This document shows positions 44,617 through 52,829 of a stretch of DNA of 64,000 nt, piece after piece. The notes below the pieces were generated by a model. That model saw only the letters and a program-made list of their open reading frames with translations. It was not told the origin of the DNA and did not search any database. Source of the stretch: Chelativorans intermedius (GTDB lineage: Bacteria > Pseudomonadota > Alphaproteobacteria > Rhizobiales > Rhizobiaceae); assembly GCF_025398255.1 (NCBI RefSeq), contig NZ_JAODNW010000002.1, positions 1 through 64,000 on the forward strand. The letters are read 5' to 3'. A program made the translations under genes and the position numbers. How positions within the stretch are numbered: position 1 is the first letter of the stretch; each line of letters begins with the position of its first letter.

Positions 44617-44651
44617 AAAACGGCCCCGCAGACCCTGCCGGGGCCGTTTTT
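44617..44651 (+). terminator. Intrinsic terminator after secreted repeat protein 2
   Basis: AAAACGGCCCCG (44617-44628) pairs with CGGGGCCGTTTT (44639-44650) over a 10-base loop, followed by another T. The A-run/T-run symmetry could make it bidirectional. Confidence 0.85.
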
Positions 44652-45321
44652 CGTCATGGGGGCCCCGCCGCCTTTTACGGAATCGATGAGGCGGTTTTCT
44701 TCCGTCACTCGGGATTGTGTCGGCGGCATCCGCGTCAGCGTTCTTTTGTCTCCCCTCCTCTCTTTCTCCCCTCCCCTTCCCCCTCCGGTCATCGCTCGTG
44801 CGCCGCGCCCGAAAGCGCCTGAGTCGCAGCCCATCCTGCGCGGGGCCGCCCATCGCTGCCGCGCCATCGCGGAAGGGCGGACCCGGCACCGGGCCTGCCC
44901 TGCCCGGTTTTCCCCTTGGAATCATGGGTTTTTCTTGCCGGCTAAGGCGTTAACCTTTTGGTAACCAAAAACTTCTTGACGAAATCCCCACGCATCATTC
45001 CAATAATTACGGAAGTAGCCGCCTTTCGGCGTCGAAAGCGTAACCGGATGCCGGGCGCGCAGGCGGCGGGCAGTTTGCGTTAGTGGCGTGTGGGCGGCGT
45101 TACGGCCGGGAAACGGAGCATGTGCGCCCGCCGGCGTAGGCGGCTCGCCCGCCAGGGGCGAATCGCGATACGGTGGGACAAGGTGCATTCGGGGTGCCGG
45201 CCGCAGCCGGAGGCGAGGAATTTTATCCCCGCCCCCTCGCATGCGCATAGAATGGATCGGACCGGTGCGCATGGGGCCGCCGGCGGTGAGAGGGATCGGG
45301 CGGGTGCCCGGAGGGAGCTTG
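44652..45321 (+). promoter_or_regulatory. repABC upstream control region
   Basis: 670 bp without a credible gene. It contains a pyrimidine-rich run (about 44745-44795), an imperfect palindrome GTTAACC-TTTT-GGTAAC (44949-44965) and a TTGACG -35-like box at 44976-44981 followed by an AT-rich stretch (CCAATAATTA), the best repA promoter candidate. The remaining 300 bp to repA are GC-rich with several short inverted repeats. RepA/RepB-bound operators are expected here in repABC replicons. Confidence 0.5.
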
Positions 45322-46581
45322 ATGTTGGACAACACGGCAGAGCGGGGGACGGCAACACAGGCAGCAGCCGACGAGCGGATCGCCGCCGATGCCGCGCTGC
45401 TTTCCGAACAGCTTCGCGTCCTGCGCGACCGGGTCTTCCCCCCGGCCTCGCAGAAGACGCTGCGCACCTTTTCTAGCGGCGAGGCGGCACGGCTCATCGG
45501 CGTCTCGGACGGCTATCTGCGCCAGCTTTCCATTGCCGGAGACGGGCCGCAGCCGGAGACGGGGCCGGGCGGCAGGCGCTACTATTCGCTGGCCGACATC
45601 AACGCCCTGCGCCATCACCTGGCCGAGCAGGCGCGCGCCAAGGGCCATCTGGCGAAAGCCCGCAGCTATGTGAAGTGGCGCGACCCGGCGCGCGAGCATC
45701 TGCAGGTCATCGCCGTGACCAATTTCAAGGGCGGCTCGGGCAAGACCACCACCAGCGCCCATCTGGCCCAGTATCTGGCGCTGGCCGGCTACCGGGTGCT
45801 GGCGGTCGATCTCGACCCCCAGGCTTCGCTGTCGGCGCTTTTCGGCTACCAGCCGGAACTCGACCTTTCCGGCAACGACACCCTTTACGGCGCCATCCGC
45901 TACGATGCGGAGCGGCGGCCGCTCTCCCAGATCATCCGCAAGACCTATTTCGACGGGCTCGACCTGGTGCCCGGCAATCTGGAGCTGCACGAGTTCGAGC
46001 ACACGACGCCGCGCATGCTGGCCGAGCGCCAGGCCGGCACGGGGGCGGACGAGTTTTTCTTCGCCCGCATCCAGGCCGCCCTGGCCACGGTGGCCGGCGA
46101 CTACGATGTGGTGGTCATCGACTGTCCGCCGCAGCTTGGCTTTCTCACGCTCTCGGCGCTGTGCGCGGCCACCTCCGTCATCGTGACCGTGCATCCGCAG
46201 ATGCTGGATGTGGCCTCGATGAGCCAGTTCCTGTTCATGACCGCGGATCTCCTGTCGGTGGTGCGGGCGGCGGGCGGCACGCTCAATTTCGACTTCCTGC
46301 GCTATCTCGTCACCCGCTACGAGCCCAATGACGGGCCGCAGACGCAGATTGTCGGCTTCCTGCGCTCGCAGTTCGGCGAGCGGGTGCTGACCGCACCGAT
46401 GGTGAAGTCCACCGCCATCTCCGATGCGGGGCTGACCAAACAGACGCTCTACGAGGTGGGCCGCGACAGCTTCACCCGCTCCACCTACGACCGGGCGATG
46501 GAGGCGTTGACAGCTGTCAACGCGGAGATCGAGGGCCTCATTCTCGAAGCCTGGGGCCGCGGTGAGGGAGGCAACGCATGA
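45322..46581 (+). CDS. repA: Plasmid partitioning ATPase RepA
   Basis: The ParA-type Walker ATPase of the repABC operon, 419 residues. An N-terminal HTH region (FSSGEAARLIGVSDGYLRQL) precedes the deviant Walker A motif FKGGSGKTTTSAHLAQYL; Walker B-like VVVIDCPPQLGFLTLSAL follows. RepA segregates the replicon and represses its own operon. GGAGGGAG precedes the ATG at 45322; the frame is open upstream but lacks family sequence. A parS-like palindrome lies inside the 3' end (46506-46521, read as LTAVN). It overlaps repB by 4 bp. Confidence 0.96.
   Translation: MLDNTAERGTATQAAADERIAADAALLSEQLRVLRDRVFPPASQKTLRTFSSGEAARLIGVSDGYLRQLSIAGDGPQPETGPGGRRYYSLADINALRHHLAEQARAKGHLAKARSYVKWRDPAREHLQVIAVTNFKGGSGKTTTSAHLAQYLALAGYRVLAVDLDPQASLSALFGYQPELDLSGNDTLYGAIRYDAERRPLSQIIRKTYFDGLDLVPGNLELHEFEHTTPRMLAERQAGTGADEFFFARIQAALATVAGDYDVVVIDCPPQLGFLTLSALCAATSVIVTVHPQMLDVASMSQFLFMTADLLSVVRAAGGTLNFDFLRYLVTRYEPNDGPQTQIVGFLRSQFGERVLTAPMVKSTAISDAGLTKQTLYEVGRDSFTRSTYDRAMEALTAVNAEIEGLILEAWGRGEGGNA
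46506..46521. promoter_or_regulatory. parS-like centromere site 1 (within repA)
   Basis: Perfect 16-bp palindrome GTTGACAGCTGTCAAC, extended by GC on both sides to 20 bp. It fits the repABC parS consensus GTTNNNNGCNNNNAAC. Confidence 0.85.
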
Positions 46582-47639
46582 ACAAACGCAGGGACCACCT
46601 CAAGGCGCTGTTCGGCGGCGGCCCCCTGCCGGGCGAGGCACAGCCCTCCCCGCCCCGCGCCCCGGAGACCAAATCGCTTGCCCCTGCGCCCAGGACCGGC
46701 CCGACGCGCAGCGCCTCCGGCGCCGTGAAGGCCATGGGCCTGACGCTCGATTCCATGACACGCGAGATCGACGAGGCGCGCGCCATCCGCGAGAGCCTGG
46801 CCAAGGGCGAGCATGTGGTGGAGATCGACCCCGCCCTCATCGACCCCGCGCCGGTGCGCGACCGGCTGTCGAGCGAGGAGGCGGGGGACGAGGATTTCGA
46901 AACGCTGGTGGAGAGCATCCGCGACAGCGGCCAGCAGGTGCCCGTGCTGCTGCGCCCGCACCCCGAGGTGCGGGGGCGCTATCAGGTGGCCTACGGGCAC
47001 CGCCGTGTGCGCGCCGCAGCCCGGCTGGGCCTTGCCGTGCGCGCCGTCATCCGCGATCTCGCCGATGACGAGCTGATCCTCGCCCAGGGCAAGGAGAACA
47101 GCGAGCGGCGCAATCTCTCCTTCATCGAGCGCGCCTATTTCGCCCATTCCCTCATCCATCGCGGCTTCGACCGGGCGCTGGTGCAGCGGGCCCTGTCCGT
47201 CCACAAGGCCGACGTCACCCGCCTGCTGGCGGTCGCCCAGAGCGTGCCGTCGGTCGTGGTGCAGGGCATCGGCCCGGCGCCCAAGGCCGGCCGCGAGCGC
47301 TGGATGGCGCTTGCCGAATACCTCAAGCGGGAGGGGGCGGCCATGGTCGCCATCGACATCGCGACCTCCGAGAGCTTCCGCCAGCTGCCGAGCGATGAAC
47401 GCTTCCGCACGCTCTTCGAGCGCGTGGCGCGGCTGTCGCGCAAGAGCCCGGCGCGCAAGATGCAAAAGCGCGAGATCGCCGACGAGCGGGGCCGCGTGCT
47501 TGCCCGCCTCAGCGAGGGCAGGCGGCCGAAGCTGGAGTTCGACGAGAAGACCGAGCCGGGCCTTGCCCGCTATATCGCCGAGCGCCTGCCGGAGCTTGCC
47601 GCCCGCTTTGCCGAGGAGCGCGCGACAGACGGGGATTGA
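46578..47639 (+). CDS. repB: Plasmid partitioning protein RepB (ParB type)
   Basis: The centromere-binding protein of repABC, 353 residues. The ParB nuclease-like domain shows FETLVESIRDSGQQVPVLLR, YQVAYGHRRVRAAARLG and LAQGKENSERRNLSFIERA; an HTH (RALVQRALSVHKADVTRLLA) and a basic C-terminal part follow. It binds the GTTGACAGCTGTCAAC sites and stimulates RepA. It overlaps repA by 4 bp and is separated from repC by 220 bp that carry the antisense RNA. Confidence 0.96.
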   Translation: MNKRRDHLKALFGGGPLPGEAQPSPPRAPETKSLAPAPRTGPTRSASGAVKAMGLTLDSMTREIDEARAIRESLAKGEHVVEIDPALIDPAPVRDRLSSEEAGDEDFETLVESIRDSGQQVPVLLRPHPEVRGRYQVAYGHRRVRAAARLGLAVRAVIRDLADDELILAQGKENSERRNLSFIERAYFAHSLIHRGFDRALVQRALSVHKADVTRLLAVAQSVPSVVVQGIGPAPKAGRERWMALAEYLKREGAAMVAIDIATSESFRQLPSDERFRTLFERVARLSRKSPARKMQKREIADERGRVLARLSEGRRPKLEFDEKTEPGLARYIAERLPELAARFAEERATDGD

Positions 47640-47719
47640 GAATTGCCGCGCCGCCGTGGAGGCCGGCGCGGCAGGTTCAGGAGTGGAAAGAGGATCAACG
47701 AAGAGAGGTAAACCGCGCA

Positions 47720-47771
47720 AGAAAAAGGCCCCCAGAACGTCGCCATTCCGGAAGCCCCTTTCGATGTAGCA
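47720..47771 (-). ncRNA. Antisense ctRNA (incompatibility RNA) of repABC
   Basis: On the minus strand of the repB-repC gap, TTGACA (47800-47805) with a weak -10 about 15-16 bases on (GATTCT/ATTCTT) predicts a start near 47771. The transcript ends in a terminator whose stem GGCTTCCGGAA (47746-47756) pairs, with G-U pairs, over 11 positions with TTCTGGGGGCC (47727-47737), followed by TTTTTCTT. Length (about 50 nt), location and terminator match ctRNAs of rhizobial repABC plasmids, which silence repC by attenuation and control copy number. Confidence 0.72.
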
Positions 47772-47859
47772 ATCTGAAAGAATCACTTCCGACCTGCATT
47801 GTCAAGCATCGGCGCGCTCCGGTGACGTCTTTTTCTTGCCTTTTTGAAGGGCAGAAGAC

Positions 47860-49305
47860 ATGTCGGAGAGATTTGCAGTCTCGCCATTCGGCGGGAGTGG
47901 GTTGGTGCGTGCCCAATTTGCCGTCAACGAGCGGATTCTGCGTGCCAGGCGCGATCGGAAGTCGCCGGAGGGCGCGTTGACAGCTGTCAACGGCACAGCC
48001 CGGCCGAAGGACGAGGAAGGGCCGGACAAGTGGACGCTGATGCGGGATATCACGCAGGCGCGCGCAGCGCTTGCGCTGTCCAACCGCACCATCATCGTGC
48101 TCGAAGCGCTGGTCAGCTTCCTTCCCCAACGCACGCTGTCGCTTGGCCGGTCGCTCATCGTCTTCCCCTCCAATGCCGAGCTTTCGCTGCGCACGCGCGG
48201 CATGGCGCCCGCCACGCTGCGCCGCCATCTGGCGGCGCTCGTCGAGGCGGAGCTCATCCTGCGCCGCGACAGCGCCAATGGAAAGCGCTTTGCCTGCCGC
48301 GATGCGGAAGGGCGCATAGCAACCGCCTTCGGCTTCGACCTCTCGCCGCTGGCCGCGCGGGCAAGCGAGATCGCGCGGCTTGCCGCCGAAACCCGCCGCA
48401 ACGCCGAGGAAACACGGGCGCTCAGGAGCGAGATCACCATTCACCTGCGCGACATGGCGGCCATGCTGGCCACGGCGGAGGAGGAGGGCAGGGGAGAAGC
48501 CTTCGCCCCCTTCCGCGCGGCACTCGATGCGCTGTCGGGCCGTCTCGGCCGCAACACGGATCTTCAGACCTTGCGGGCCCGCCGCGACCGGCTGGCGGCC
48601 CTGCGCGGACGTCTGGAAACCGCCTGGCTTGGCCGCGGAAAAGACGAACCGGAGCCGGCGTTGACAGCTGTCAACGCATCATCCGATCAACCGGATTTGC
48701 TGCCGGAATCCGAGAAAATGAGCGCCAATGACGCGCAAAATGAGCGCCAGATAGAGGATTCAGACTCCGAAGACTCTTTCAGAATAAAGAAAAACGAGAT
48801 TGAACCCGCCGACACGACGCCATGCACCTTCCCGGCAAGCGTTGACAGCTGTCAACAGCCCGACACGCCCGCACATCCCGCCGCCGACCGCACGCCCGCA
48901 CATCCCGCCGCCGACCGACCGCAGACGCCCTGCGGCCTGCCGCTTGCTTCGGTGCTTGCCGCCTGTCCACGCATGGCCGACTATGCTTCCGGCGCCATCC
49001 GAAGCTGGCACGACCTTGCCCGAACGGCCGATCTGGTGCGCACCATGCTGGGGATTTCCGGGCCGCTGTGGCGCCAAGCAAGGCGCACCATGGGCGAGGC
49101 CAATGCCGCGGTGGTGATCGCGGCCATGCTTGAGCGGGCCGAGGCGCTGCGCTCCCCGGCTGCCTATCTGTGCGACCTCGCCCAACGTGCTGAGAAAGGC
49201 GCCTTCTCGCCACGGCCGATGCTCAACGCGCTGATCGAAGCGCGCCTGCGCAAGGCCCGCAGCGAGCGGCTCGCAGGGGCGGCTGTCGCCCCGTGTGGAG
49301 GGTGA
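47860..49305 (+). CDS. repC: Replication initiator RepC
   Basis: The initiator of repABC replicons, 481 residues. The N-terminal DNA-binding region (NRTIIVLEALVSFLPQRTLS, SNAELSLRTRGMAPATLRRHL) and the C-terminal domain (WHDLARTADLVRTMLGISGP, LCDLAQRAEKGAFSPRPM) are typical. In between is a long low-complexity linker with two parS-like palindromes and a 27-bp tandem duplication, making the protein longer than the usual ~400-440 residues. A third palindrome lies near residue 40 (read LTAVN). The origin of repABC plasmids normally lies within repC; the linker is a candidate. GAAGGG precedes the ATG. Confidence 0.95.
   Translation: MSERFAVSPFGGSGLVRAQFAVNERILRARRDRKSPEGALTAVNGTARPKDEEGPDKWTLMRDITQARAALALSNRTIIVLEALVSFLPQRTLSLGRSLIVFPSNAELSLRTRGMAPATLRRHLAALVEAELILRRDSANGKRFACRDAEGRIATAFGFDLSPLAARASEIARLAAETRRNAEETRALRSEITIHLRDMAAMLATAEEEGRGEAFAPFRAALDALSGRLGRNTDLQTLRARRDRLAALRGRLETAWLGRGKDEPEPALTAVNASSDQPDLLPESEKMSANDAQNERQIEDSDSEDSFRIKKNEIEPADTTPCTFPASVDSCQQPDTPAHPAADRTPAHPAADRPQTPCGLPLASVLAACPRMADYASGAIRSWHDLARTADLVRTMLGISGPLWRQARRTMGEANAAVVIAAMLERAEALRSPAAYLCDLAQRAEKGAFSPRPMLNALIEARLRKARSERLAGAAVAPCGG
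47976..47991. promoter_or_regulatory. parS-like site 2 (within repC)
   Basis: GTTGACAGCTGTCAAC, identical to site 1, in codons ~39-44 of repC. Confidence 0.85.
48660..48675. promoter_or_regulatory. parS-like site 3 (within repC)
   Basis: GTTGACAGCTGTCAAC with GC on both sides (20-bp palindrome, as at site 1), at the start of the variable RepC linker. Confidence 0.85.
48841..48856. promoter_or_regulatory. parS-like site 4 (within repC)
   Basis: GTTGACAGCTGTCAAC, in a different reading phase from the other three (read VDSCQ), just before the tandem repeat. Confidence 0.85.
48865..48918 (+). repeat. 27-bp tandem duplication in repC
   Basis: Two adjacent 27-bp units differing only in the last base, coding TPAHPAADR twice in the low-complexity linker of RepC. 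Confidence 0.85.
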
Positions 49306-49422
49306 GGCGATGAGCCCGCGCCAGGGAGCGGAAAGACGGGGGAGGGGCCTGCCTTCCAAAATCCCGACGAGCGGAAAGAAACCGCGAGATTGCTTCCGTA
49401 TGGAATGTGCTAAAAGACGGAC

Positions 49423-50598
49423 ATGGAGCGCGATTCGCTTGATCTTCCAGGCCGGGATCTTCTGGCGCCGCTGGCCCGCGCCGAAGACCGGCTTGCCCGT
49501 CTCGACGAGCGCGTGGCGCGCAGCCCGCGCGGCCAGGGCTTTGTGGAACGCCAGCATTTCAGCGAAGCCGCCGCTGCGCTGTGGCTGGCCGGCGAGCTCG
49601 TCCACCTGGAGGATCTGGTGCTTCACGACGGGCGCATGGATGTCCGCCCGCCTACCCATGAGCTGACGCGCGCCCATGACGTGCTGCGCGCCCGCCGCCG
49701 CATCGCGGCCCAAAGGCCCGACTGGGCGCTGAGCCCCGCCGGTCTCGGCGCGCTGGTGGCGCGGGAGGGGGACGATGCGGCCCGGCCCATCCTGCCGGTC
49801 GAAACGCCTGGCCCTGCTTCCGCCGCCGACGATCCGCAGCAGGCGGGAGAGGAAGAGGCGCTTGCCGAGGAGTTTGCGGAGATCGACGCCGTTCTGGCAC
49901 GTGCCGGCCGCACCCTGGCGAAGAAGGGCCGGGTGGCGCACGGCGATCTCGATGCCCCCTGGCCCCTGCCGGCGCAGGAACCGGCGAGCCGCCTCCCGGA
50001 GACCGGGGAGGCGGCGCTCGGCGCGCTCATCCACGACGAGGACCGCGACGAGACCGCCCTCCTCGGAGAGTGGCTCGCCCGGTTGCGGCACATCGAGGGC
50101 GAGGCGCTGCCCCCCCTTCTGGCCGCCTTTCTGGCCTGGGAGGCATGGGAGCGCATCGCGCCGCTTGAGCGCCAGCATTGGCTGGGCCTGCTGCTTGTCG
50201 CCGCCTTCCTGCGCAGCCAGGGCAAGACCAGCGCGCATCTGGCGGGGCTTGCCTGTGGCCTGCGCGAGGTCGCCCGTGCGCGCCGGCAATCGCGCGAGCG
50301 CGCCACGCGCTGCCTCGCCTTCTTGGAAGCGGTGGACATGGGGGCGCGGGCAGGGCTGGCCGAGATCGACCGGCTGGAGCTTGCCGGCCACCGCATGGAG
50401 CGGCGCCTGCGGGCCAAGCGCCGCCATTCGCGTCTGCCGCGGCTTGCCGAGATGGTCCTGTCGCGCCCCGTCGTCTCCGCCGCCCTCGTGGCGGGCGAGC
50501 TCGGCATCACCCAGCGCGCCGCCCTCAACCTGATCGGCGAACTCGGCCTGCGCGAACTGACCGGCCGCGGCCGCTACAGGGCTTGGGGCATCGTGTAG
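49423..50598 (+). CDS. DUF1612 / HTH protein (RHE_PE00001 family)
   Basis: A 391-residue protein of the plasmid-associated RHE_PE00001 type. The N-terminal part reads LARAEDRLARLDERVARSP with VERQHFSEAAAALWLAGELVHLEDLVLHDG. The C-terminal DUF1612 plus HTH has VSAALVAGELGITQRAALNLIGELGLRELTGRGRYRAWGI. Such genes typically follow repABC on rhizobial plasmids; the function is not established, though N-terminal resemblance to Fic-associated proteins has been noted. A TAAAAG -10-like box with TTGCTT upstream lies about 30 bp before the ATG. The 117-bp gap after repC has nothing else. Confidence 0.85.
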   Translation: MERDSLDLPGRDLLAPLARAEDRLARLDERVARSPRGQGFVERQHFSEAAAALWLAGELVHLEDLVLHDGRMDVRPPTHELTRAHDVLRARRRIAAQRPDWALSPAGLGALVAREGDDAARPILPVETPGPASAADDPQQAGEEEALAEEFAEIDAVLARAGRTLAKKGRVAHGDLDAPWPLPAQEPASRLPETGEAALGALIHDEDRDETALLGEWLARLRHIEGEALPPLLAAFLAWEAWERIAPLERQHWLGLLLVAAFLRSQGKTSAHLAGLACGLREVARARRQSRERATRCLAFLEAVDMGARAGLAEIDRLELAGHRMERRLRAKRRHSRLPRLAEMVLSRPVVSAALVAGELGITQRAALNLIGELGLRELTGRGRYRAWGIV

Positions 50599-50610
50599 GG
50601 CGACGCTGCC

Positions 50611-52407
50611 TCAGCGGCCCACCGCATAGGCCTGCATGAGGCGTGGCGTGGCGGCGGCGCGCAGGATGCCGTCCGGCCCGCGCGCGGCGGCGACCATGCG
50701 CCCGATGCTCCATTCCGGCATGCGCTCCAGGCTGTGGCCGCGCGCCCGCAGAGCCTCGATGGTCGCGGGCGCGAAGCTTTCCTCCAGTGCCAGATGGCCG
50801 GGCCGGCGCTGGCGCGGATAGAAGGAGGAGGGGAAATGGGCAGTGTGCGCCATGGGCATGTCGATGGCCTCCTGCAGGTTGAGGCCGTGATGGACATGCC
50901 GCAGGAAGAACAGAAGCTGCCATTGCTCCTGCTGGTCGCCGCCCGGCGTGCCGAACACCATATAGGGCTTGCCCTCCCTGTGGGCGAGGCTCGGCGTCAG
51001 CGTCGTGCGCGGCCGTTTGCCCGGCGCCAGGCTGGCCGGCAGGTTCGGCTCCAGCCAGAACATCTGCGCCCGGCTGTTCAGCATGAAGCCGAGCGCCGGG
51101 ATAATGGGCGAGGATTGCAGCCAGCCGCCGGACGGCATGGCCGCCACCATGTTGCCGGCGGCGTCGATGGCGTCCACATGCACCGTGTCGCCGCGGCGCG
51201 CCGAGCGCATGTCGGCCAGGGTGGGCTCGTTCGAGGCGGCGTCGGGGTCGGCCGTCCCCGACAGCCGCTCCAGCGCCGCCATCACCCGCCGCGCCTGCGC
51301 CTCGTAGCCTGGAATGCAGCCGGGAATGAGCGCAAGGCAGGCGCGCTCGCCGATCAGGCGGCGCCTGTCCTCGTTGTAGGTGTCGCTCAGAAGATGGGCC
51401 GTCGGCACGTCGACGAAGGCAGGATCGCCGTAGTAGACCTCGCGGTCGGCGAAGGCGAGCTTCATCGCCTCCACGAGCGTGTGCACGAGATCGGGCCCGG
51501 CGGGGTCCATCGCCGCCAGGTCGAAGCCCTTGAGGAGCGCCAGCGTCTGCAGAAAGACCGGGCCCTGGCCCCACGGGCCCGTCTTGTGAAGCCTGTGGCC
51601 GCAATAGTCATAGGAAAGCGGCTCCTCATAGGCCGCCTGCCAGCCCGCCAGGTCGTCGGCGGTGATGACGCCCCGGTGCCTCCCGCCGCTTTCGTCCATC
51701 ACCGCATTGGCGCGCGCAAAGCGCTCGATCTCCTCGGCCACGAAGCCGCGATAGAAGGCATGACGCGCCTTCTCGATCTGCGCCTCGCGGTCGGGGCCTG
51801 CCGATTCCGCCTCGCGCAGGATGCGCCGCCAGGTGGCCGCCAGCGCTTCGTTGCGAAAGAGCGCGCCAGGCTGCGGCAGCCGCCCGCCGGGGGTGAAGAA
51901 GGCGGCCGATGTCGGCCACTCGCGGGCGAAGAAATCCGCAAGCCCGGCGATGGTGGCGGCCGCCCGCGGCAGGAGGGGATGGCCCCTTTCGGCATAATGG
52001 ATTGCCGGCGCCAAAACCTTCGCAAGCGGAAGCGTTCCATAATCTCTCAGAAGCTGCATCCACGCGTCGAAGGCGCCGGGCACCACGGTTGCAAGCAATC
52101 CGTTGCCCGGCACCAGGGTCAGCCCCTCGCGCCTGTAGTGTTCGATGGTCGCGCCGGCGGGCGCCGGCCCCTGTCCGCACAGAACCCGGGTCTCGCCGCT
52201 TCGCGCGCTGTGGAAGATGATGGGCACCTCGCCCCCCGGCCCCACCAGATGCGGCTCCACCACCTGCAGCACGAAGCCCGCGGCCACCGCCGCGTCGAAG
52301 GCGTTGCCGCCGGCCTCCAGCATCGCCATGCCGGAAGAGGAGGCAAGCCAATGGGTGGACGTGACGACCCCAAAGGTGCCGAGGATCTCCGGCCGGGTGG
52401 TGAACAT
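50611..52407 (-). CDS. Gamma-glutamyltransferase family protein
   Basis: An Ntn hydrolase of the gamma-glutamyltransferase family, 598 residues. The likely autoprocessing and catalytic nucleophile is Thr408 in RRGDTVHVDAIDAAGNMVA; SGGWLQSSPIIPALGFMLN and the oxyanion-side region follow. The N-terminal part has the typical MAMLEAGGNAFDAAVAAGF. No signal peptide is evident, so it may be cytoplasmic and closer to the YwrD group than to periplasmic glutathione-degrading GGT. Family substrates are gamma-glutamyl amides. It converges with the DUF1612 gene and diverges from the AnmK-like gene. Confidence 0.9.
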   Translation of the reverse strand: MFTTRPEILGTFGVVTSTHWLASSSGMAMLEAGGNAFDAAVAAGFVLQVVEPHLVGPGGEVPIIFHSARSGETRVLCGQGPAPAGATIEHYRREGLTLVPGNGLLATVVPGAFDAWMQLLRDYGTLPLAKVLAPAIHYAERGHPLLPRAAATIAGLADFFAREWPTSAAFFTPGGRLPQPGALFRNEALAATWRRILREAESAGPDREAQIEKARHAFYRGFVAEEIERFARANAVMDESGGRHRGVITADDLAGWQAAYEEPLSYDYCGHRLHKTGPWGQGPVFLQTLALLKGFDLAAMDPAGPDLVHTLVEAMKLAFADREVYYGDPAFVDVPTAHLLSDTYNEDRRRLIGERACLALIPGCIPGYEAQARRVMAALERLSGTADPDAASNEPTLADMRSARRGDTVHVDAIDAAGNMVAAMPSGGWLQSSPIIPALGFMLNSRAQMFWLEPNLPASLAPGKRPRTTLTPSLAHREGKPYMVFGTPGGDQQEQWQLLFFLRHVHHGLNLQEAIDMPMAHTAHFPSSFYPRQRRPGHLALEESFAPATIEALRARGHSLERMPEWSIGRMVAAARGPDGILRAAATPRLMQAYAVGR

Positions 52408-52515
52408 GGGCTTTTGCCTCTTTTCCCTGTTGGCGAACGATCCGCCCGTCTCCCCTCTCCGGCGCGGCGGCAGCGGTGAAAACCGCGCCCGGGGCGTGTC
52501 TCTTGCCTATCCTGG

Positions 52516-52531
52516 TTCTCATACGTGAGAA
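52516..52531. promoter_or_regulatory. Perfect palindrome between the gamma-glutamyltransferase and anmK
   Basis: TTCTCA-TACG-TGAGAA in the 418-bp divergent region, about 110 bp before the gamma-glutamyltransferase start. Operator-like; the binding protein is unknown. The rest of 52408-52682 shows no gene. Confidence 0.42.
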
Positions 52532-52682
52532 TCGAACCCCATGGCAGGGTCCGCGTGAAGATGCATCATGAAGGGGAGGGGGCTCTTGCGTCCGCCCGCC
52601 GGGGTTTGAGCCGAAGCCTGGCCTGTGGAAGAAATATGGGGCCGATCACCGGATTCGGGTGGATGCCTGAGGGAATGCGCGG

Positions 52683-52829
52683 ATGAGCAGCGGCCGTGAA
52701 CACAAGTCTCCTTCACCAGCCCTCGGGCGGCTTTTCGCGCGCGCGTCTGAGCCGCTCAGGGAGGCGGTCGCGGGAGGCGGCGGGCGGGCCGTCCGGGCGG
52801 TGGGCGATCTCATCAACGCGGGACCATGA
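52683..52829 (+). CDS. Possible 48-residue leader ORF before anmK
   Basis: A short frame begins ATGAGCAGCGGCCGTGAACA and ends with a TGA overlapping the anmK ATG (ATGA). The product is Arg/Ala/Gly-rich ([17 protein letters not shown]). The overlap is the only support; no family is recognised and GC-rich DNA often keeps such frames open by chance. Confidence 0.25.
   Translation: MSSGREHKSPSPALGRLFARASEPLREAVAGGGGRAVRAVGDLINAGP

Noticed and set aside
44745-44795. Pyrimidine-rich tract as an origin element
   Set aside because: repABC origins normally lie in repC; the tract has no iterons and may be mere composition bias.
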